Positions 18,829 through 28,589 are shown, numbered from the stretch's first letter. The stretch is DNA of 35,441 nt from Parvibaculaceae bacterium (GCA_029209985.1 JARGNZ010000026.1:1-35441); one strand, 5' to 3'. Notes: generated by a model not told the origin, from the letters alone. A program made the numbers and translations.

Positions 18829-19851
18829 TTAGTGTTTATCCGTCAAATACCGGATGCAGAGCAACTCAGCAATTTGGATGGCATTCAACGCCGCCCCTTT
18901 GCGCAAGTTGTCAGACACACACCACAAGTTCAGGCCATTTTCAACGGTCGGGTCAACCCGCACCCGCGAAATGAACGTTGAAAAATCCCCAACACATTCA
19001 ACAGGAGTGACATAGCCACCATCTTCGCGCTTATCAACCAACATTAGGCCGGGAGCCTCCCGCAAAATATCTTGCGCCTGCACATCATCAATTTCATTTT
19101 CAAATTCGATATTGATGCTTTCCGCATGGCCAACAAAAACAGGCACCCGCACACAAGTCGCCGTGAGTTTAATTTTGGGATCGACGATTTTTTTCGTCTC
19201 CACCATCATTTTCCACTCTTCTTTCGTGTCCCCATCTTCCATGAACTCGTCAATGTGAGGGATCACGTTGAAGGCGATCTGCTTGGTCAGATGCTCTTTA
19301 TTGATCGGATCATTCACATAGATCGCGCGTGTTTGAGTAAACAACTCATCCATCGCTTCTTTGCCCGCACCCGAAACAGACTGATACGTCGCCACAACAA
19401 CCCGTTTGATGGTCGCGGCATCATGCAAAGGCTTTAACGCCAGAACCATCTGCGCGGTCGAGCAATTTGGATTGGCAATGATGTTTTTCTTAGTGTAGCC
19501 CTCAAGAGCATCCGCATTTACTTCCGGCACGATCAACGGCACATCCGGGTCCATGCGGAAGTGTGATGAGTTGTCGATGACCACACACCCTTTAGCCGCA
19601 ATTTTAGGCGCCCATTCCTTGGCAACCGACCCACCAGCAGACATCAACACAATATCGGTGCCCGTGAAGTCAAAATTTTCAAGCGCTTGGCACGTCAGGG
19701 TTTTATCGCCGAAAGACACTTCTTTGCCTTGGCTACGGCGAGAAGCAAGAGCCACCACCTCATCAGCGGGAAACTGACGTTCCGCCAAAATGTTGAGCAT
19801 TTCGTGACCCACATTACCTGTGGCACCAACAACTGCAATTTTATAACCCAC
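18829..19851 (-). CDS. asd: Aspartate-semialdehyde dehydrogenase
   Basis: Reduces aspartyl phosphate to aspartate semialdehyde with NADPH, the branch point to lysine/diaminopimelate, threonine and methionine. 340 residues. The NADP fold is VVGATGNVGHEMLNILAER (7-25). The nucleophile is Cys130 in NPNCSTAQMV, and the loop YQSVSGAGKEAMDEL follows. The base-histidine region reads RVPVFVGHAESINIEF. It lies last in the minus-strand leuC-leuD-leuB-asd run, 120 bases after leuB, with its own terminator. The product feeds the pathway in which dapF, 9 kb away, acts. Confidence 0.97.
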   Translation of the reverse strand: MGYKIAVVGATGNVGHEMLNILAERQFPADEVVALASRRSQGKEVSFGDKTLTCQALENFDFTGTDIVLMSAGGSVAKEWAPKIAAKGCVVIDNSSHFRMDPDVPLIVPEVNADALEGYTKKNIIANPNCSTAQMVLALKPLHDAATIKRVVVATYQSVSGAGKEAMDELFTQTRAIYVNDPINKEHLTKQIAFNVIPHIDEFMEDGDTKEEWKMMVETKKIVDPKIKLTATCVRVPVFVGHAESINIEFENEIDDVQAQDILREAPGLMLVDKREDGGYVTPVECVGDFSTFISRVRVDPTVENGLNLWCVSDNLRKGAALNAIQIAELLCIRYLTDKH

Positions 19852-19881
19852 GTGACCAACTCCTTGAGGTCTCTAAAAGGG

Positions 19882-19908
19882 GAAAGACCCCCTGTGATTG
19901 GGGGCCTT
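19882..19908 (-). terminator. Weak terminator-like hairpin after leuB
   Basis: CCCCC (19888-19892) and GGGGG (19900-19904) around TGTGATT, followed on the minus strand by CTTTCCCCTTTT. It lies in the 120-base gap between the leuB stop and the asd start. The short stem and broken T-run suggest partial termination at most. Confidence 0.4.
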
Positions 19909-19971
19909 CACCTGATCCAGCCCCTCGCAAACACCGCCAACCGGCGACGATGCAAGCAGGCGGTAAAATAT

Positions 19972-21078
19972 TTAAGCAGACAACGTTTTGAGCGCGGTCA
20001 AAATCGCGTCGCCCATTTCAACAGTGCCCACTTGTTTCATGCCGTCTTGCATGATGTCGCCTGTACGCAAGCCATCAGCCAAAACGGTTTCAACAGCTTT
20101 TTCCAACAGATCCGCATCGCCACCCAAATCAAAGGAGTAGCGCAGCGTCATCGCGAAAGACAAAATCGTTGCGATTGGGTTGGCCAAGCCTTGACCCGCA
20201 ATGTCGGGGGCAGAACCGTGTACGGGTTCGTACATAGCCCGCACTTTACCGTTCGCATCTGGCGCGCCCAAAGAAGCAGAAGGTAACATGCCCAATGAAC
20301 CGGTCAACATGGCGGCAATATCAGACAGGATGTCGCCAAACAGATTGTCCGTCACAATCACGTCAAACTGCTTAGGGTTTTTCACCAATTGCATCGCACA
20401 GTTATCAGCCAACATGTGCTCAAGCGTCACATCGTCGTTGCCTTCGCCGTGCAATTTGATGACTTCCTCTTTCCACAACAGGCCAGATTCCATCACATTG
20501 CATTTTTCAACAGACATCAAACGGCCACCACGCTTGCGCGCCATGTCAAAGCCCACTGTCGCCACCCGACGAATCTCATGAGTGTCGTAAACTTGTGTAT
20601 TCACACCGCGACGCTCACCGTTCGGCAAATCTTCAATGCCGCGCGGCTCACCAAAGTAAACCCCACCAGTCAATTCGCGCACGATCATAATGTCGAGGCC
20701 TTCAACCAGCTCGCGTTTCAAAGAAGACGCATCCGCCAGCGCAGGGAAGCACATGGCTGGGCGCAAGTTGGCAAACAATTCCAAATCTTTGCGCAACCGC
20801 AGAAGACCTGCTTCCGGGCGCACCGCAAAATCCACACCGTCCCACTGAGGACCACCAACAGCACCAAGCAACACCGCATCAGCGTCGAGGGCTTTTTGGA
20901 TGGTTTCGTCGGTTACCGCAACGCCGTGCGCTTCATAGCAGCACCCGCCAACAAGTTCGTTTTCAACAACCGCATCAAGGCCGCGATTGGTGTTATACCA
21001 GTCGATAATACGCTCTACTTGGCCCATAACTTCAGGACCAATGCCGTCACCGGCGACGATCAAAATTTGTTTGCTCAT
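19972..21078 (-). CDS. leuB: 3-isopropylmalate dehydrogenase
   Basis: NAD-dependent oxidative decarboxylation of 3-isopropylmalate in leucine synthesis. 368 residues from the ATG at 21078 ([19 protein letters not shown]); an upstream in-frame GTG would add five residues. Marks of the family: GDGIGPEV (10-17), the substrate loop [61 protein letters not shown], and [30 protein letters not shown] is typical of isopropylmalate rather than isocitrate dehydrogenase. Separated from leuD by 95 bases containing an imperfect hairpin. Confidence 0.97.
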   Translation of the reverse strand: MSKQILIVAGDGIGPEVMGQVERIIDWYNTNRGLDAVVENELVGGCCYEAHGVAVTDETIQKALDADAVLLGAVGGPQWDGVDFAVRPEAGLLRLRKDLELFANLRPAMCFPALADASSLKRELVEGLDIMIVRELTGGVYFGEPRGIEDLPNGERRGVNTQVYDTHEIRRVATVGFDMARKRGGRLMSVEKCNVMESGLLWKEEVIKLHGEGNDDVTLEHMLADNCAMQLVKNPKQFDVIVTDNLFGDILSDIAAMLTGSLGMLPSASLGAPDANGKVRAMYEPVHGSAPDIAGQGLANPIATILSFAMTLRYSFDLGGDADLLEKAVETVLADGLRTGDIMQDGMKQVGTVEMGDAILTALKTLSA

Positions 21079-21112
21079 TACTCTCGCCTTCACGCTGAAA
21101 GATTAAACAGAA

Positions 21113-21146
21113 ATGGCCGGAAGTCCCTAAAGGACATCCCAGCCAT
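21113..21146 (-). promoter_or_regulatory. Imperfect hairpin between leuD and leuB
   Basis: ATGGCCGG (21113-21120) and CCCAGCCAT (to 21146) form the base, with GTCC/GGAC at the tip and short mismatched stretches between. Read on the minus strand it is followed by TTTCTGTTT, so it may attenuate between leuD and leuB or protect an mRNA end. It lies just upstream of the leuB start. Confidence 0.45.
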
Positions 21147-21173
21147 CTCATAACTATTGGGATTGAGAGGGTT

Positions 21174-21779
21174 TTACGCCCAAGGCTGGCTAACCGCAAG
21201 CTTCTCTTCAAAAGCATTGATGCTGGCTTCTTTTTGCAGGGTCAAACCCACATCATCCAAACCTTCCAACAAGCAGTGCTTGCGGAACGCATCAACCTCA
21301 AATTTGATCACACCGCCATCTGGGCCGTGAATTTCTTGAGAAACAAGGTCAACCGACACCGTCGCATTCGCGCCGCGTTCAGCATCTTCCATCAATTTAT
21401 CAACATCAGCTTGGGGCAATGCAATCGGCAAAATCCCGTTTTTGAAGCAGTTATTATAAAAAATATCTGCAAAGCTGGTGGAGATGATGACTTTGATCCC
21501 AAAGTCAGCCAACGCCCACGGCGCATGTTCCCGAGAAGAGCCACAGCCGAAGTTATCGCCCGCCACCAAAATCTGTGCATTCCGGTAAGCCGGTTGATTA
21601 AGCACAAACTCAGGGATCTCAGCACCGTCTTTGGTGTAGCGCATTTCATCAAAGAGGTTCACCCCAAGCCCGGTCCGCTTAATGGTTTTAAGGAACTGCT
21701 TTGGAATGATCATATCTGTATCGATATTGAGGATCGGCAATGGGGCAGCAACCCCGTCAACTTTTTCAAACTTATCCAT
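21174..21779 (-). CDS. leuD: 3-isopropylmalate dehydratase small subunit
   Basis: Swivelling small subunit of isopropylmalate isomerase, partner of LeuC. 201 residues. It starts [31 protein letters not shown], the family N-terminus with the NIDTDMIIP motif (18-26), and contains [20 protein letters not shown]. The C-terminal helical tail is normal. It begins 21 bases after the leuC stop, so the subunits are cotranscribed. Nothing is unusual. Confidence 0.97.
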   Translation of the reverse strand: MDKFEKVDGVAAPLPILNIDTDMIIPKQFLKTIKRTGLGVNLFDEMRYTKDGAEIPEFVLNQPAYRNAQILVAGDNFGCGSSREHAPWALADFGIKVIISTSFADIFYNNCFKNGILPIALPQADVDKLMEDAERGANATVSVDLVSQEIHGPDGGVIKFEVDAFRKHCLLEGLDDVGLTLQKEASINAFEEKLAVSQPWA

Positions 21780-21800
21780 TATGTCAGCTTTCCTAATCGC

Positions 21801-23207
21801 TCAATCAAAATCACGAACATCAACGAAATGACCCGCGATAGCCGCCGCAGCCGCCATTTCAGGGCTCACCAAGTGCGTACGTCCGCCCCGGCCTTGACGA
21901 CCTTCAAAGTTCCGGTTGGAGGTAGACGCGCAGCGCTCCCCGTCCTTCAATTTATCATCGTTCATCGCCAAACACATGGAACAGCCCGGCTCGCGCCAGT
22001 CAAAGCCTGCCTCGATCAAAATTTTGTCCAGACCTTCTTCCTCAGCCTGCGCTTTAACCAAGCCAGAGCCTGGCACAACCATCGCACTCACGTGGTCTGA
22101 AACCTTCCGGCCCTTCACCAGCTTGGCAACTTCGCGAATGTCTTCGATCCGGCCATTGGTGCAAGAGCCGATGAACGCACGGTCAATCTTAATCTCAGTC
22201 ATCGGCGTATTGGCTTCCAGACCCATGTAGGCCAAGGAACGCTCAACAGCGGCTTTTTTAGCCGCATCGGTAATGTCTTTAGGATCGGGCACATTGCCTT
22301 CAATAGAGATCACATTCTCAGGGCTTGTGCCCCATGTAACCAATGGTGGCAAATCGCTCGCATCCAACTTGATGATCTTGTCGTAGTGAGCGCCTTCATC
22401 ACTTGGCAGCGTACGCCAATAAGCAACCGCCTTATCCCAATCAGCCCCTTTCGGAGACCGGGGACGACCTTTGAAATATTCAAATGTCTTTTCGTCCGGC
22501 GCGATCAAACCCGCACGCGCACCGCCTTCGATAGACATATTACAAACAGTCATGCGTCCTTCGATCGACAAAGAACGAATGGCTTCACCCGCATATTCCA
22601 TCACATAACCTGTACCGCCTGCAGTACCGATTTTGCCGATGATCGCCAAGATGATGTCTTTGGCTGTCACATGGTCTGGCAATTCGCCATCCACTTGGAT
22701 CAGCATGTTTTTAGCTTTGGACTGGATCAACGTCTGGGTGGAGAGCACATGCTCAACTTCAGATGTCCCAATCCCGTGTGCCAACGAACCAAAAGCACCG
22801 TGTGTTGACGTATGGCTATCTCCACACACAATCGTTGTGCCCGGCAAGGTAAAGCCCTGCTCAGGACCCACGATGTGCACAACGCCTTGGCGAATGTCGA
22901 GCATTTCTAAATACTCAACACCGAACTCTTTGGCATTGGCTTCAAGCGTTTCCACTTGCAACCGTGACTCTGGGTTTTCAATACCGCGTGCCCGGCCTTC
23001 GGTTGGCACGTTATGGTCTGCCACACAAAGTGTCCTTTTGGGCGCGCGAACAGTCCGACCGGACATGCGCAAACCTTCAAAAGCTTGAGGGCTGGTTACT
23101 TCGTGAACGAGATGACGGTCAATATAGAGCAAGCATGTGCCATCCTCCTGTTGATCAACAACATGAGCATCCCAGATCTTGTCATATATAGTGCGCGGCG
23201 CAGTCAT
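21801..23207 (-). CDS. leuC: 3-isopropylmalate dehydratase large subunit
   Basis: Catalytic aconitase-family subunit of isopropylmalate isomerase. 468 residues from the ATG at 23207, which has AGGAG nine bases upstream; an ATG three codons earlier touches that site and is unlikely. 4Fe-4S ligands lie in IGSCTNGR (about 346) and GCSMCLAMN (about 407-410). [12 protein letters not shown] and [20 protein letters not shown] are family signatures. First gene of leuC-leuD-leuB, downstream of the rplS terminator. Confidence 0.97.
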   Translation of the reverse strand: MTAPRTIYDKIWDAHVVDQQEDGTCLLYIDRHLVHEVTSPQAFEGLRMSGRTVRAPKRTLCVADHNVPTEGRARGIENPESRLQVETLEANAKEFGVEYLEMLDIRQGVVHIVGPEQGFTLPGTTIVCGDSHTSTHGAFGSLAHGIGTSEVEHVLSTQTLIQSKAKNMLIQVDGELPDHVTAKDIILAIIGKIGTAGGTGYVMEYAGEAIRSLSIEGRMTVCNMSIEGGARAGLIAPDEKTFEYFKGRPRSPKGADWDKAVAYWRTLPSDEGAHYDKIIKLDASDLPPLVTWGTSPENVISIEGNVPDPKDITDAAKKAAVERSLAYMGLEANTPMTEIKIDRAFIGSCTNGRIEDIREVAKLVKGRKVSDHVSAMVVPGSGLVKAQAEEEGLDKILIEAGFDWREPGCSMCLAMNDDKLKDGERCASTSNRNFEGRQGRGGRTHLVSPEMAAAAAIAGHFVDVRDFD

Positions 23208-23362
23208 TCCACACATCTCCTAGTTTGTCGGTTTGTTAAGCCCCGAGGTGACCGAGGCGCATAGTCTGTAATTCGCGGAACAGTCCGGTTTTCAACCTCT
23301 ACGGCAAGCGCATACGCACCCCACATGGTCTAAAACCCAAAAGTCGAAAATCCAAAAATAGA

Positions 23363-23397
23363 AAAGCGGGCCAAAGGCCTTTCGGCCTGCCCGCTTT
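23363..23397 (-). terminator. Intrinsic terminator after rplS
   Basis: The outer stem AAAGCGGG/CCCGCTTT (23363-23370 with 23390-23397) and inner stem AGGCC/GGCCT around TTTC, with a T-run on the minus strand. It closes the ffh-rpsP-rimM-trmD-rplS series before leuC. Confidence 0.88.
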
Positions 23398-23422
23398 AAA
23401 ATTCTATAGTGGCATGCCGATT

Positions 23423-23806
23423 TTACTTGGCTGCAACCTTGCGGACTTTTTCTTTACGCTCAGTAATCCGAGCCGCTTTACCACGCAATTCACGAAGGTA
23501 GTAAAGTTTCGAGCGACGCACACGGCCGCGACGAATGAGGTCAATTGAGTCAACCATAGGGCTGTAAGTCGGGAAAACCCGCTCAACACCTTCACCGTAA
23601 GAAATTTTACGCACTGTGAAAGCTTCGTTCAAGCCACCGCCTGTACGGGCAATGCAGACACCTTCGTAAGCCTGAATACGCTCACGGGCACCCTCTTTAA
23701 CTTTCACGTTTACGCGGACAGTGTCGCCAGCCGCAAAATCAGGAACATTTTTGGTCGCAGCTAGAGCGTCCATCTGTTCTTTTTCGAGTTCTTGAATAAT
23801 GTTCAT
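23423..23806 (-). CDS. rplS: 50S ribosomal protein L19
   Basis: 127 residues from the ATG at 23806 ([24 protein letters not shown]), with GAGGG ten bases upstream; the longer open frame is not L19-like. Core motifs [49 protein letters not shown] and the C-terminal [23 protein letters not shown] are all present. L19 sits at the 30S-50S interface. The 71-base gap after trmD is part of the standard rpsP-rimM-trmD-rplS order, and a terminator follows. Confidence 0.98.
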   Translation of the reverse strand: MNIIQELEKEQMDALAATKNVPDFAAGDTVRVNVKVKEGARERIQAYEGVCIARTGGGLNEAFTVRKISYGEGVERVFPTYSPMVDSIDLIRRGRVRRSKLYYLRELRGKAARITERKEKVRKVAAK

Positions 23807-23877
23807 CGGCTTAAGCCCTCGTCTCTCGGATACGGCATTTGGGGACAGTCCCCTGAAGCGCGCTTCCATATCACAGT

Positions 23878-24633
23878 TCAATCGGTCTGGCGACTCTCTT
23901 TGCAGAATTTTTCCCAAAGATCGGGCCGCCGAGCCCGCGTTAATTCTTCTGACTGCGCTCGGCGCCACTCAGCAACCTTCTTATGGTTGCCTGAAGTCAG
24001 TACCGCAGGAATTTCCTGCTCTTCCCAGATCGCTGGCCGCGTATAGTGCGGATACTCCAACAATCCGGTTTCAAAACTCTCATCTTCGCCCGACGCTTGT
24101 TTGCCCATCACTCCGGGTAAAACCCGAACCACGGCATCTAGCAACGTCAAAGCTGCTGGCTCCCCTCCAGAGAGGATGTAGTCGCCCAAGCTGATTTCCT
24201 CAACTTGTCGCGCCTCCAGCACCCGCTCATCAACGCCCTCAAAGCGACCACAGAGCAAAACCACTCCAGGTCCCTCAGACAGCGCGCGTACCCGAGCCTG
24301 CGTCAGAGGTTTCCCCCTAGGGCTCAAATAGATCAGCGGTCGCCTATCCATCTTATCTGGGTCGTCGTTAGAAACATCGGCATCGTAAACATGATCAATG
24401 GCCTGACCCACTACATCCGCCCGCATAACCATGCCAGCGCCCCCTCCTGCGGGGGTATCGTCTACGTTGCGGTGTTTATCGCGCGCAAAGTCACGAATGT
24501 CCACCGTTTCTAACGCCCAAATCTTATCATGAAGCGCTTTTCCAGCCAAGGACTGTCCAAGCGATCCCGGAAACATATCAGGATAAAGAGTGAGCACCGT
24601 GGCTGCCCAGCTTTTAGAGCCGGTATCAGCCAT
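23878..24633 (-). CDS. trmD: tRNA (guanine37-N1)-methyltransferase
   Basis: Methylates G37 of tRNAs reading CNN codons, preventing +1 frameshifting. 251 residues from the ATG at 24633, which overlaps the rimM stop by eight bases; the frame stays open to 24660. The SPOUT trefoil-knot motifs are [28 protein letters not shown] and [17 protein letters not shown]. The N-terminal start [15 protein letters not shown] and the C-terminal [21 protein letters not shown] are typical. Translational coupling to rimM is likely. Confidence 0.97.
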   Translation of the reverse strand: MADTGSKSWAATVLTLYPDMFPGSLGQSLAGKALHDKIWALETVDIRDFARDKHRNVDDTPAGGGAGMVMRADVVGQAIDHVYDADVSNDDPDKMDRRPLIYLSPRGKPLTQARVRALSEGPGVVLLCGRFEGVDERVLEARQVEEISLGDYILSGGEPAALTLLDAVVRVLPGVMGKQASGEDESFETGLLEYPHYTRPAIWEEQEIPAVLTSGNHKKVAEWRRAQSEELTRARRPDLWEKFCKESRQTD

Positions 24634-25387
24634 TTTTCTCACCGTTTTCCCCTGAAACACGGTCCGTTTCAGATGGCGTATCGTCTTCCGGGGCCGTCAC
24701 CGGTCCCGATGTCTCTTGCGTTGTCACCGAATCGCCCACCTCAGTTTTGGAGGGCGTTTTAGACAGCTCTTCCGACAAAGCCGCTTTACGTGCCTTTTCA
24801 TCTGCCTTTTGGGCCATTTTCTCCGCAGACTTCGGACTACGCCGACGTTTGGGATTCTTGGATTTAGGGGCATCAAAAAGACCCGCAGGCGGATCAATGA
24901 TCATGTCTCTGGCATCAAACCGGATTTCAGGCACATTATCTTTTGTGAACGGCATCAGCTCGAGGCGCCCGTCAACAAGCTTGATTTCCAGCAGATCACC
25001 TGCCCCAAAATCATGCACGCCAACGACTTCGCCCACAAACTCACCAGACGCCAACATCGCGCGTAGTCCAACAAGGTCGGCATGGAAGAAGCTATCTTCT
25101 TCCTCGTCTTCCCCTAATGCCTCACGAGAGACAAACAGACTAACACCGCGCATGGCATCCGATTGGGTCCGATCCCGCACGCCCTCTAAGGCAGCGATCA
25201 CAACACCCTTACTCACACCGGTCACTTTGATCGGAAAGCTTCCCTGCGCTGTTTCTACCGGCCCGTAAGCCCCCACACTTTTGGGGTCTTGCGTATAGGC
25301 TTTAATTTTGACGCGACCATGCACACCGTGGCTTCCCACGATTACACCCAAACAAATCTTTTTGTTGGTGTCAGCTTCCTGCGTCAT
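24626..25387 (-). CDS. rimM: Ribosome maturation factor RimM with long C-terminal tail
   Basis: RimM binds S19 and helps 16S rRNA 3'-domain processing and 30S assembly. The RimM fold covers about residues 1-172: N-terminal [21 protein letters not shown], then the PRC-barrel part [17 protein letters not shown] and ending [10 protein letters not shown]. Residues 173-253 form an extra 81-residue tail: first strongly basic ([18 protein letters not shown]), then Lys/Ala/Glu helix-like, then acidic Ser/Thr-rich. Typical RimM is about 170 residues. The reading frame runs unbroken to the trmD overlap, so the tail looks genuine and not a frameshift artefact. Confidence 0.95.
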   Translation of the reverse strand: MTQEADTNKKICLGVIVGSHGVHGRVKIKAYTQDPKSVGAYGPVETAQGSFPIKVTGVSKGVVIAALEGVRDRTQSDAMRGVSLFVSREALGEDEEEDSFFHADLVGLRAMLASGEFVGEVVGVHDFGAGDLLEIKLVDGRLELMPFTKDNVPEIRFDARDMIIDPPAGLFDAPKSKNPKRRRSPKSAEKMAQKADEKARKAALSEELSKTPSKTEVGDSVTTQETSGPVTAPEDDTPSETDRVSGENGEKNG

Positions 25388-25437
25388 TCAGCACTATCTT
25401 TCTAACCGGTAAAACCAAACCAACTCTTACGAGTTGA

Positions 25438-25836
25438 TTATTCAGCAGGTGCTTCTTCAGCAGGAGCCGCAGCAGCTTCAGCAGCGGCAGCCGCAGCGTC
25501 TTCAGCTTTTTGCTTCTCAACTTCGATGCGCTCAAGCGCTTTAGCACCTGGCTTACCTTTGTTCGGATTGTTGCTCGCTTTACGCTTCATCAAGCCAGCC
25601 GCATCAAGAAAACGTGCCACACGGTCTGTTGGTGTTGCACCAGTGCCGAGCCAGTAAGTAGCGCGCTCTGTATCCAACTGCACCCGCTCTCCGCTATCTT
25701 TTGGAAGCATTGGGTTATAGATACCAATTTTTTCGATGAAACGACCATCACGCGGTGAACGCACGTCAGCGACTACGATACGGTAGTAAGGACGCTTTTT
25801 AGAACCACCACGGGCCAAACGGATCTTCGTTGCCAT
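25438..25836 (-). CDS. rpsP: 30S ribosomal protein S16
   Basis: 132 residues. The S16 core occupies about 1-85 ([42 protein letters not shown]). After it comes a low-complexity Ala/Glu/Pro tail ([21 protein letters not shown]), a common alphaproteobacterial feature. It begins 108 bases after ffh and ends 50 bases before rimM, in the conserved cluster order. Confidence 0.98.
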   Translation of the reverse strand: MATKIRLARGGSKKRPYYRIVVADVRSPRDGRFIEKIGIYNPMLPKDSGERVQLDTERATYWLGTGATPTDRVARFLDAAGLMKRKASNNPNKGKPGAKALERIEVEKQKAEDAAAAAAEAAAAPAEEAPAE

Positions 25837-25944
25837 TTTCGTATTTCCTTCAGTTAAACTCTGGGTGCAACGACATCAAAGTCATCACACCAATCAATAA
25901 TCACTCAAACTTACAGACCGGCCTCAAACCAAGGCCCGTCAAAT

Positions 25945-27495
25945 TCATCGCTTCTTTTTACCGCCCGGCAAACCGGGCAGACCACCTGGTCCCCCAAGTC
26001 CGGGGAGACCGCCACCGGCGATCGAATTACCACCTAAGCCCATGCCGGGAGGAAGCTGTCCCTCAACCTGCTTGAGCATGGCCTCAGCTTCAGCCGGATC
26101 AGACGGCATACCGCCGCCGCCCATCGCAGGCATACCGCCACCGCCCAAACCCATGGCACCCGTTAGGCCACCCATCAAGCCGCCAAGACCTTTGCCGCCT
26201 TTGCCAAGCTTCTTCATCATATCCGCCATCTGACGGTGCATTTTGAGAAGCTTGTTAATCTCAGGAACCGTCGTACCAGACCCCGCCGCCACACGCTTTT
26301 TACGGCTTGCATTCAACAGCTTCGGGTTGCGACGTTCTTTTTTAGTCATCGACGAAATGATGGCCCCTTGGCGCAAAAAGATTTTGTCATCGAGGTTTGC
26401 CCCATCGATGGCTTTCTTCATTTTGCCCATGCCCGGCATCATGCCCAACACCCCCTGCATACCGCCCATTTTGGACATCTGCGCAAGCTGCATGGCCATG
26501 TCATCAAGGTCAAATTGACCCTTCTTCATCTTCGCAGCCATCTTCTCGGCTTCCGCCGCATCGATGGTTTCAGCTGCTTTTTCGACGAGCGACACAACAT
26601 CGCCCATGCCCAAAATACGGCCCGCGACACGCTCAGGATCGAAATCCTCTAGCTCATCAATCTTCTCGCCGGTCCCCAGTAATTTAATCGGAACACCGGT
26701 CACCGAGCGCATGGAAAGAGCCGCACCACCGCGCCCGTCCCCATCAACCCGTGTCAGCATAATGCCCGTCAGGCCAATGCGATTTTGGAAATGCTCAGCC
26801 ACATTGACCGCATCTTGACCGGTCAAACTATCAGCCACGAGCAAGGTCTCGAACGGATTAGCCACATCGCGGATTTCCGCCATCTCGCTCATCAATGCTT
26901 CGTCTACGTGCAAACGGCCCGCCGTATCGAGCATGACAACATCAAAACCGCCCAAGCGCGCAGCTTCCATCGCCCGCTTCGCAATCGCCACAGGCTGTTG
27001 GCCCGCAACAATCGGCAAGGTTTTCACCTCAACCTGCTCACCCAACACCCGCAATTGCTCTTGCGCCGCTGGGCGTTGCACGTCCAAAGACGCCATCATT
27101 ACTTTTTGCTTGTCGCGCTGCATCAAACGTCGCGCAATCTTTGCGGTCGAGGTCGTCTTACCAGAACCTTGCAAACCCACCATCATAATGACAACAGGCG
27201 CGGAGGTCGCCAAAGAGATCGGCGCGGCTTCACGCCCCAAGGTGTCCACCAACGTGTCATGCACGATCTTGACGACCTGCTGACCTGGGGTCACAGATTT
27301 TAGAACTTCATGACCCACCGCACGTTCGCGCACAGCTTCGATGAACTTCTTGGCAACCGGCAAGGCCACATCGGCTTCAAGCAAGGCCCGGCGTACTTCA
27401 CGCAGCGCTTCGTCAACATCTTTGGGCCCAAGAGCGCCTTTGCCCCTCAGCTTGTCAAAAACGCTTCCGAGGCGATCTGATAAAGTATCAAACAT
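25945..27495 (-). CDS. ffh: Signal recognition particle protein Ffh
   Basis: SRP54 GTPase that binds 4.5S RNA and signal sequences and docks to FtsY. 516 residues from the ATG at 27495 (MFDTLSDRLGSVFDKLRGKGAL, the standard Ffh start); five upstream residues remain open. N domain 1-85, G domain with GLQGSGKTT (107-115), MLDTAGRLHVDEAL and TRVDGDGRGGAAL. The M domain has SSMTKKERRNP and RKKRVAAGSGTTVPEINKLLKMHRQM. A Gly/Met/Pro-rich, basic tail follows (GGGGMPAMGGGGMP to PGGKKKR), flexible and probably RNA-proximal. First of the translation cluster. Confidence 0.98.
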   Translation of the reverse strand: MFDTLSDRLGSVFDKLRGKGALGPKDVDEALREVRRALLEADVALPVAKKFIEAVRERAVGHEVLKSVTPGQQVVKIVHDTLVDTLGREAAPISLATSAPVVIMMVGLQGSGKTTSTAKIARRLMQRDKQKVMMASLDVQRPAAQEQLRVLGEQVEVKTLPIVAGQQPVAIAKRAMEAARLGGFDVVMLDTAGRLHVDEALMSEMAEIRDVANPFETLLVADSLTGQDAVNVAEHFQNRIGLTGIMLTRVDGDGRGGAALSMRSVTGVPIKLLGTGEKIDELEDFDPERVAGRILGMGDVVSLVEKAAETIDAAEAEKMAAKMKKGQFDLDDMAMQLAQMSKMGGMQGVLGMMPGMGKMKKAIDGANLDDKIFLRQGAIISSMTKKERRNPKLLNASRKKRVAAGSGTTVPEINKLLKMHRQMADMMKKLGKGGKGLGGLMGGLTGAMGLGGGGMPAMGGGGMPSDPAEAEAMLKQVEGQLPPGMGLGGNSIAGGGLPGLGGPGGLPGLPGGKKKR

Positions 27496-27705
27496 ACTGT
27501 TCCGTTCCATAGCCCCAAAGGGCGCCTAAAGCCGAGACACATGCCAAAGGAAAAAACACCCGTGAGCGAAACTCGCCGACGGATGGAGATCTGGGCCTTT
27601 GGGCCTCGTGCAGACCTTGCGGGTGATAAATTGTCCCGAAAGTTGACGGAACCTAGGCTTAGGTGAGGACAGAGTCAAGGGAGAAGCCATTCTAACACCT
27701 AAAGG

Positions 27706-27849
27706 CGTCATTGCCGGACTTGTTCCGGCAATCCATGTCTCGTCAGGCTCCTAGGTAGATGGAGTATGCATTCCCAACCACCGAGCACTTATCGCGCGCG
27801 CCCCGCCAAAAGGAGAGATGGATCCCCGGGACAAGCCCGAGGATGACGG
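27706..27849 (+). repeat. REPIN-like doublet
   Basis: 144-base unit. Left arm CGTCATTGCCGGA-CTTGT-TCCGGCAATCC; inverted right arm GGATCCCCGGGACAAGCCCG plus AGGATGACGGG. It is followed by ATTAG, exactly as the next doublet is. The middle shares GCAGGCTC-like wording with the two units downstream. Confidence 0.88.
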
Positions 27850-27946
27850 GATTAGGACGTTCCTATTCTACTCGGACTTCTAGCGTTAGGCTGGACCTTA
27901 GTCGTAATTTTATGCCCTCACTTTGACGACGTCCACTTAACCCTCG

Positions 27947-28087
27947 CGTCATTACCGGACTTGTTCCGGTAATCCATGTCTCAGCAGGTTCGGAAATAAA
28001 GAACGCGCACATTCTCCACCACAGCGCACCCACCTTAACCACACCCCAAGAGGAGACATGCCCCCCGGGACGAGCCCGAGGATGACG
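27947..28087 (+). repeat. REPIN-like doublet, left neighbour of the GIY-YIG gene
   Basis: 141-base unit. Left arm CGTCATTACCGGA-CTTGT-TCCGGTAATCC; right arm CCCCCCGGGACGAGCCCG plus AGGATGACG. The middle has CACATTCTCCACCAC, near-identical to the doublet at 28450. The GIY-YIG stop codon begins in the GGATTAG that follows this doublet and the previous one. Confidence 0.88.
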
Positions 28088-28090
28088 GGA

Positions 28091-28381
28091 TTAGCAAATG
28101 CTTTCATACAAGTCTTCCCAATGGGGGTTTTGGGCTTCGATCAGGTTGACCTTCCATGATCTTGGATATTTTTTGAGGGTTTTCTCGCGCTGAATGGCTG
28201 CCGCGCTGCTGGGCGTCGTCTCATACCAAACAAGCGTATGAGTTTGATATGTCTTGGAAAAGCCCTGCACCACATCATTTTTATGCTCCCACACACGGCG
28301 AACCAGATCATTCGTAACGCCAATATAAAGGGTCCCATTGGGTTTGCTCGCGAGCAGATAAATGTAGAAAAGGAGCTCCAT
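28091..28381 (-). CDS. GIY-YIG nuclease domain protein
   Basis: 96 residues, one GIY-YIG endonuclease domain and little else. YIYLLASKPNGTLYIGVTND gives the two-strand signature (Tyr6-Tyr8 and Tyr19-Gly21), with Arg29 in LVRRVWEHK and the metal-binding Glu66 in QREKTLKKY. This is the stand-alone UvrC-N-like (YhbQ/UPF0213-related) group, whose cellular role is unsettled. No strong ribosome binding site was seen. It lies between two related repeat doublets about 360 bases apart, and its stop codon lies in the sequence that follows the repeat core. A relationship with the repeats is inferred, not shown. Confidence 0.88.
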   Translation of the reverse strand: MELLFYIYLLASKPNGTLYIGVTNDLVRRVWEHKNDVVQGFSKTYQTHTLVWYETTPSSAAAIQREKTLKKYPRSWKVNLIEAQNPHWEDLYESIC

Positions 28382-28449
28382 AGACCGACTATGCAGACCA
28401 GCAGAACCTCAGACAACTAAGTAAAACTATAATATCACTATGCATTTCG

Positions 28450-28589
28450 CGTCATTACCGGTCTTGTTCCGGCAATCCATGTCTCGGCAGGCTCGGAAGT
28501 GGAGGGTGTGCACATTCTTCACCACGAAACATATACCGCGACCATGAACCAAGAAGCGGCATGGATCCCGGAACAAGTCCGAGGACGAC
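28450..28589 (+). repeat. REPIN-like doublet, right neighbour of the GIY-YIG gene
   Basis: 140-base unit, more worn on the right: left arm CGTCATTACCGGT-CTTGT-TCCGGCAATCC, right arm ATGGATCCCGGAACAAGTCC plus GAGGACGAC. The middle carries GCAGGCTCGGAAGTGGAG and CACATTCTTCACCAC, related to the doublet on the other side of the GIY-YIG gene and in the same orientation. Confidence 0.85.

Larger units (their letters stand above)
27496..28090. other. Repeat-bearing intergenic region between ffh and the GIY-YIG gene
   Basis: No gene seen. It holds the ffh upstream region (27496-27700, with a small GGGCC/GGCCT hairpin near 27593), then two REPIN-like doublets (27706-27849 and 27947-28087) separated by about 97 bases of unremarkable AT-richer sequence. 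I looked for 4.5S RNA (GGUCAGGUCCGGAAGGAAGCA-like core) near ffh and did not find it. Confidence 0.55.

Noticed and set aside
23204-23326. A 40-codon open frame (starting MWGAYALAVEVEN) overlapping the leuC start, possible leu leader peptide
   Set aside because: It contains only two Leu codons and they are not clustered, and no ribosome binding site or paired terminator/antiterminator was seen.
27496-27705. 4.5S RNA or another small RNA next to ffh
   Set aside because: No SRP-RNA tetraloop or asymmetric-loop core was found in the interval.
16316-28589. Possible CRISPR array made of the recurring repeats
   Set aside because: The repeats are palindromic doublets of 132-147 bases at irregular distances, with genes between; there are no regular spacers and no cas genes.
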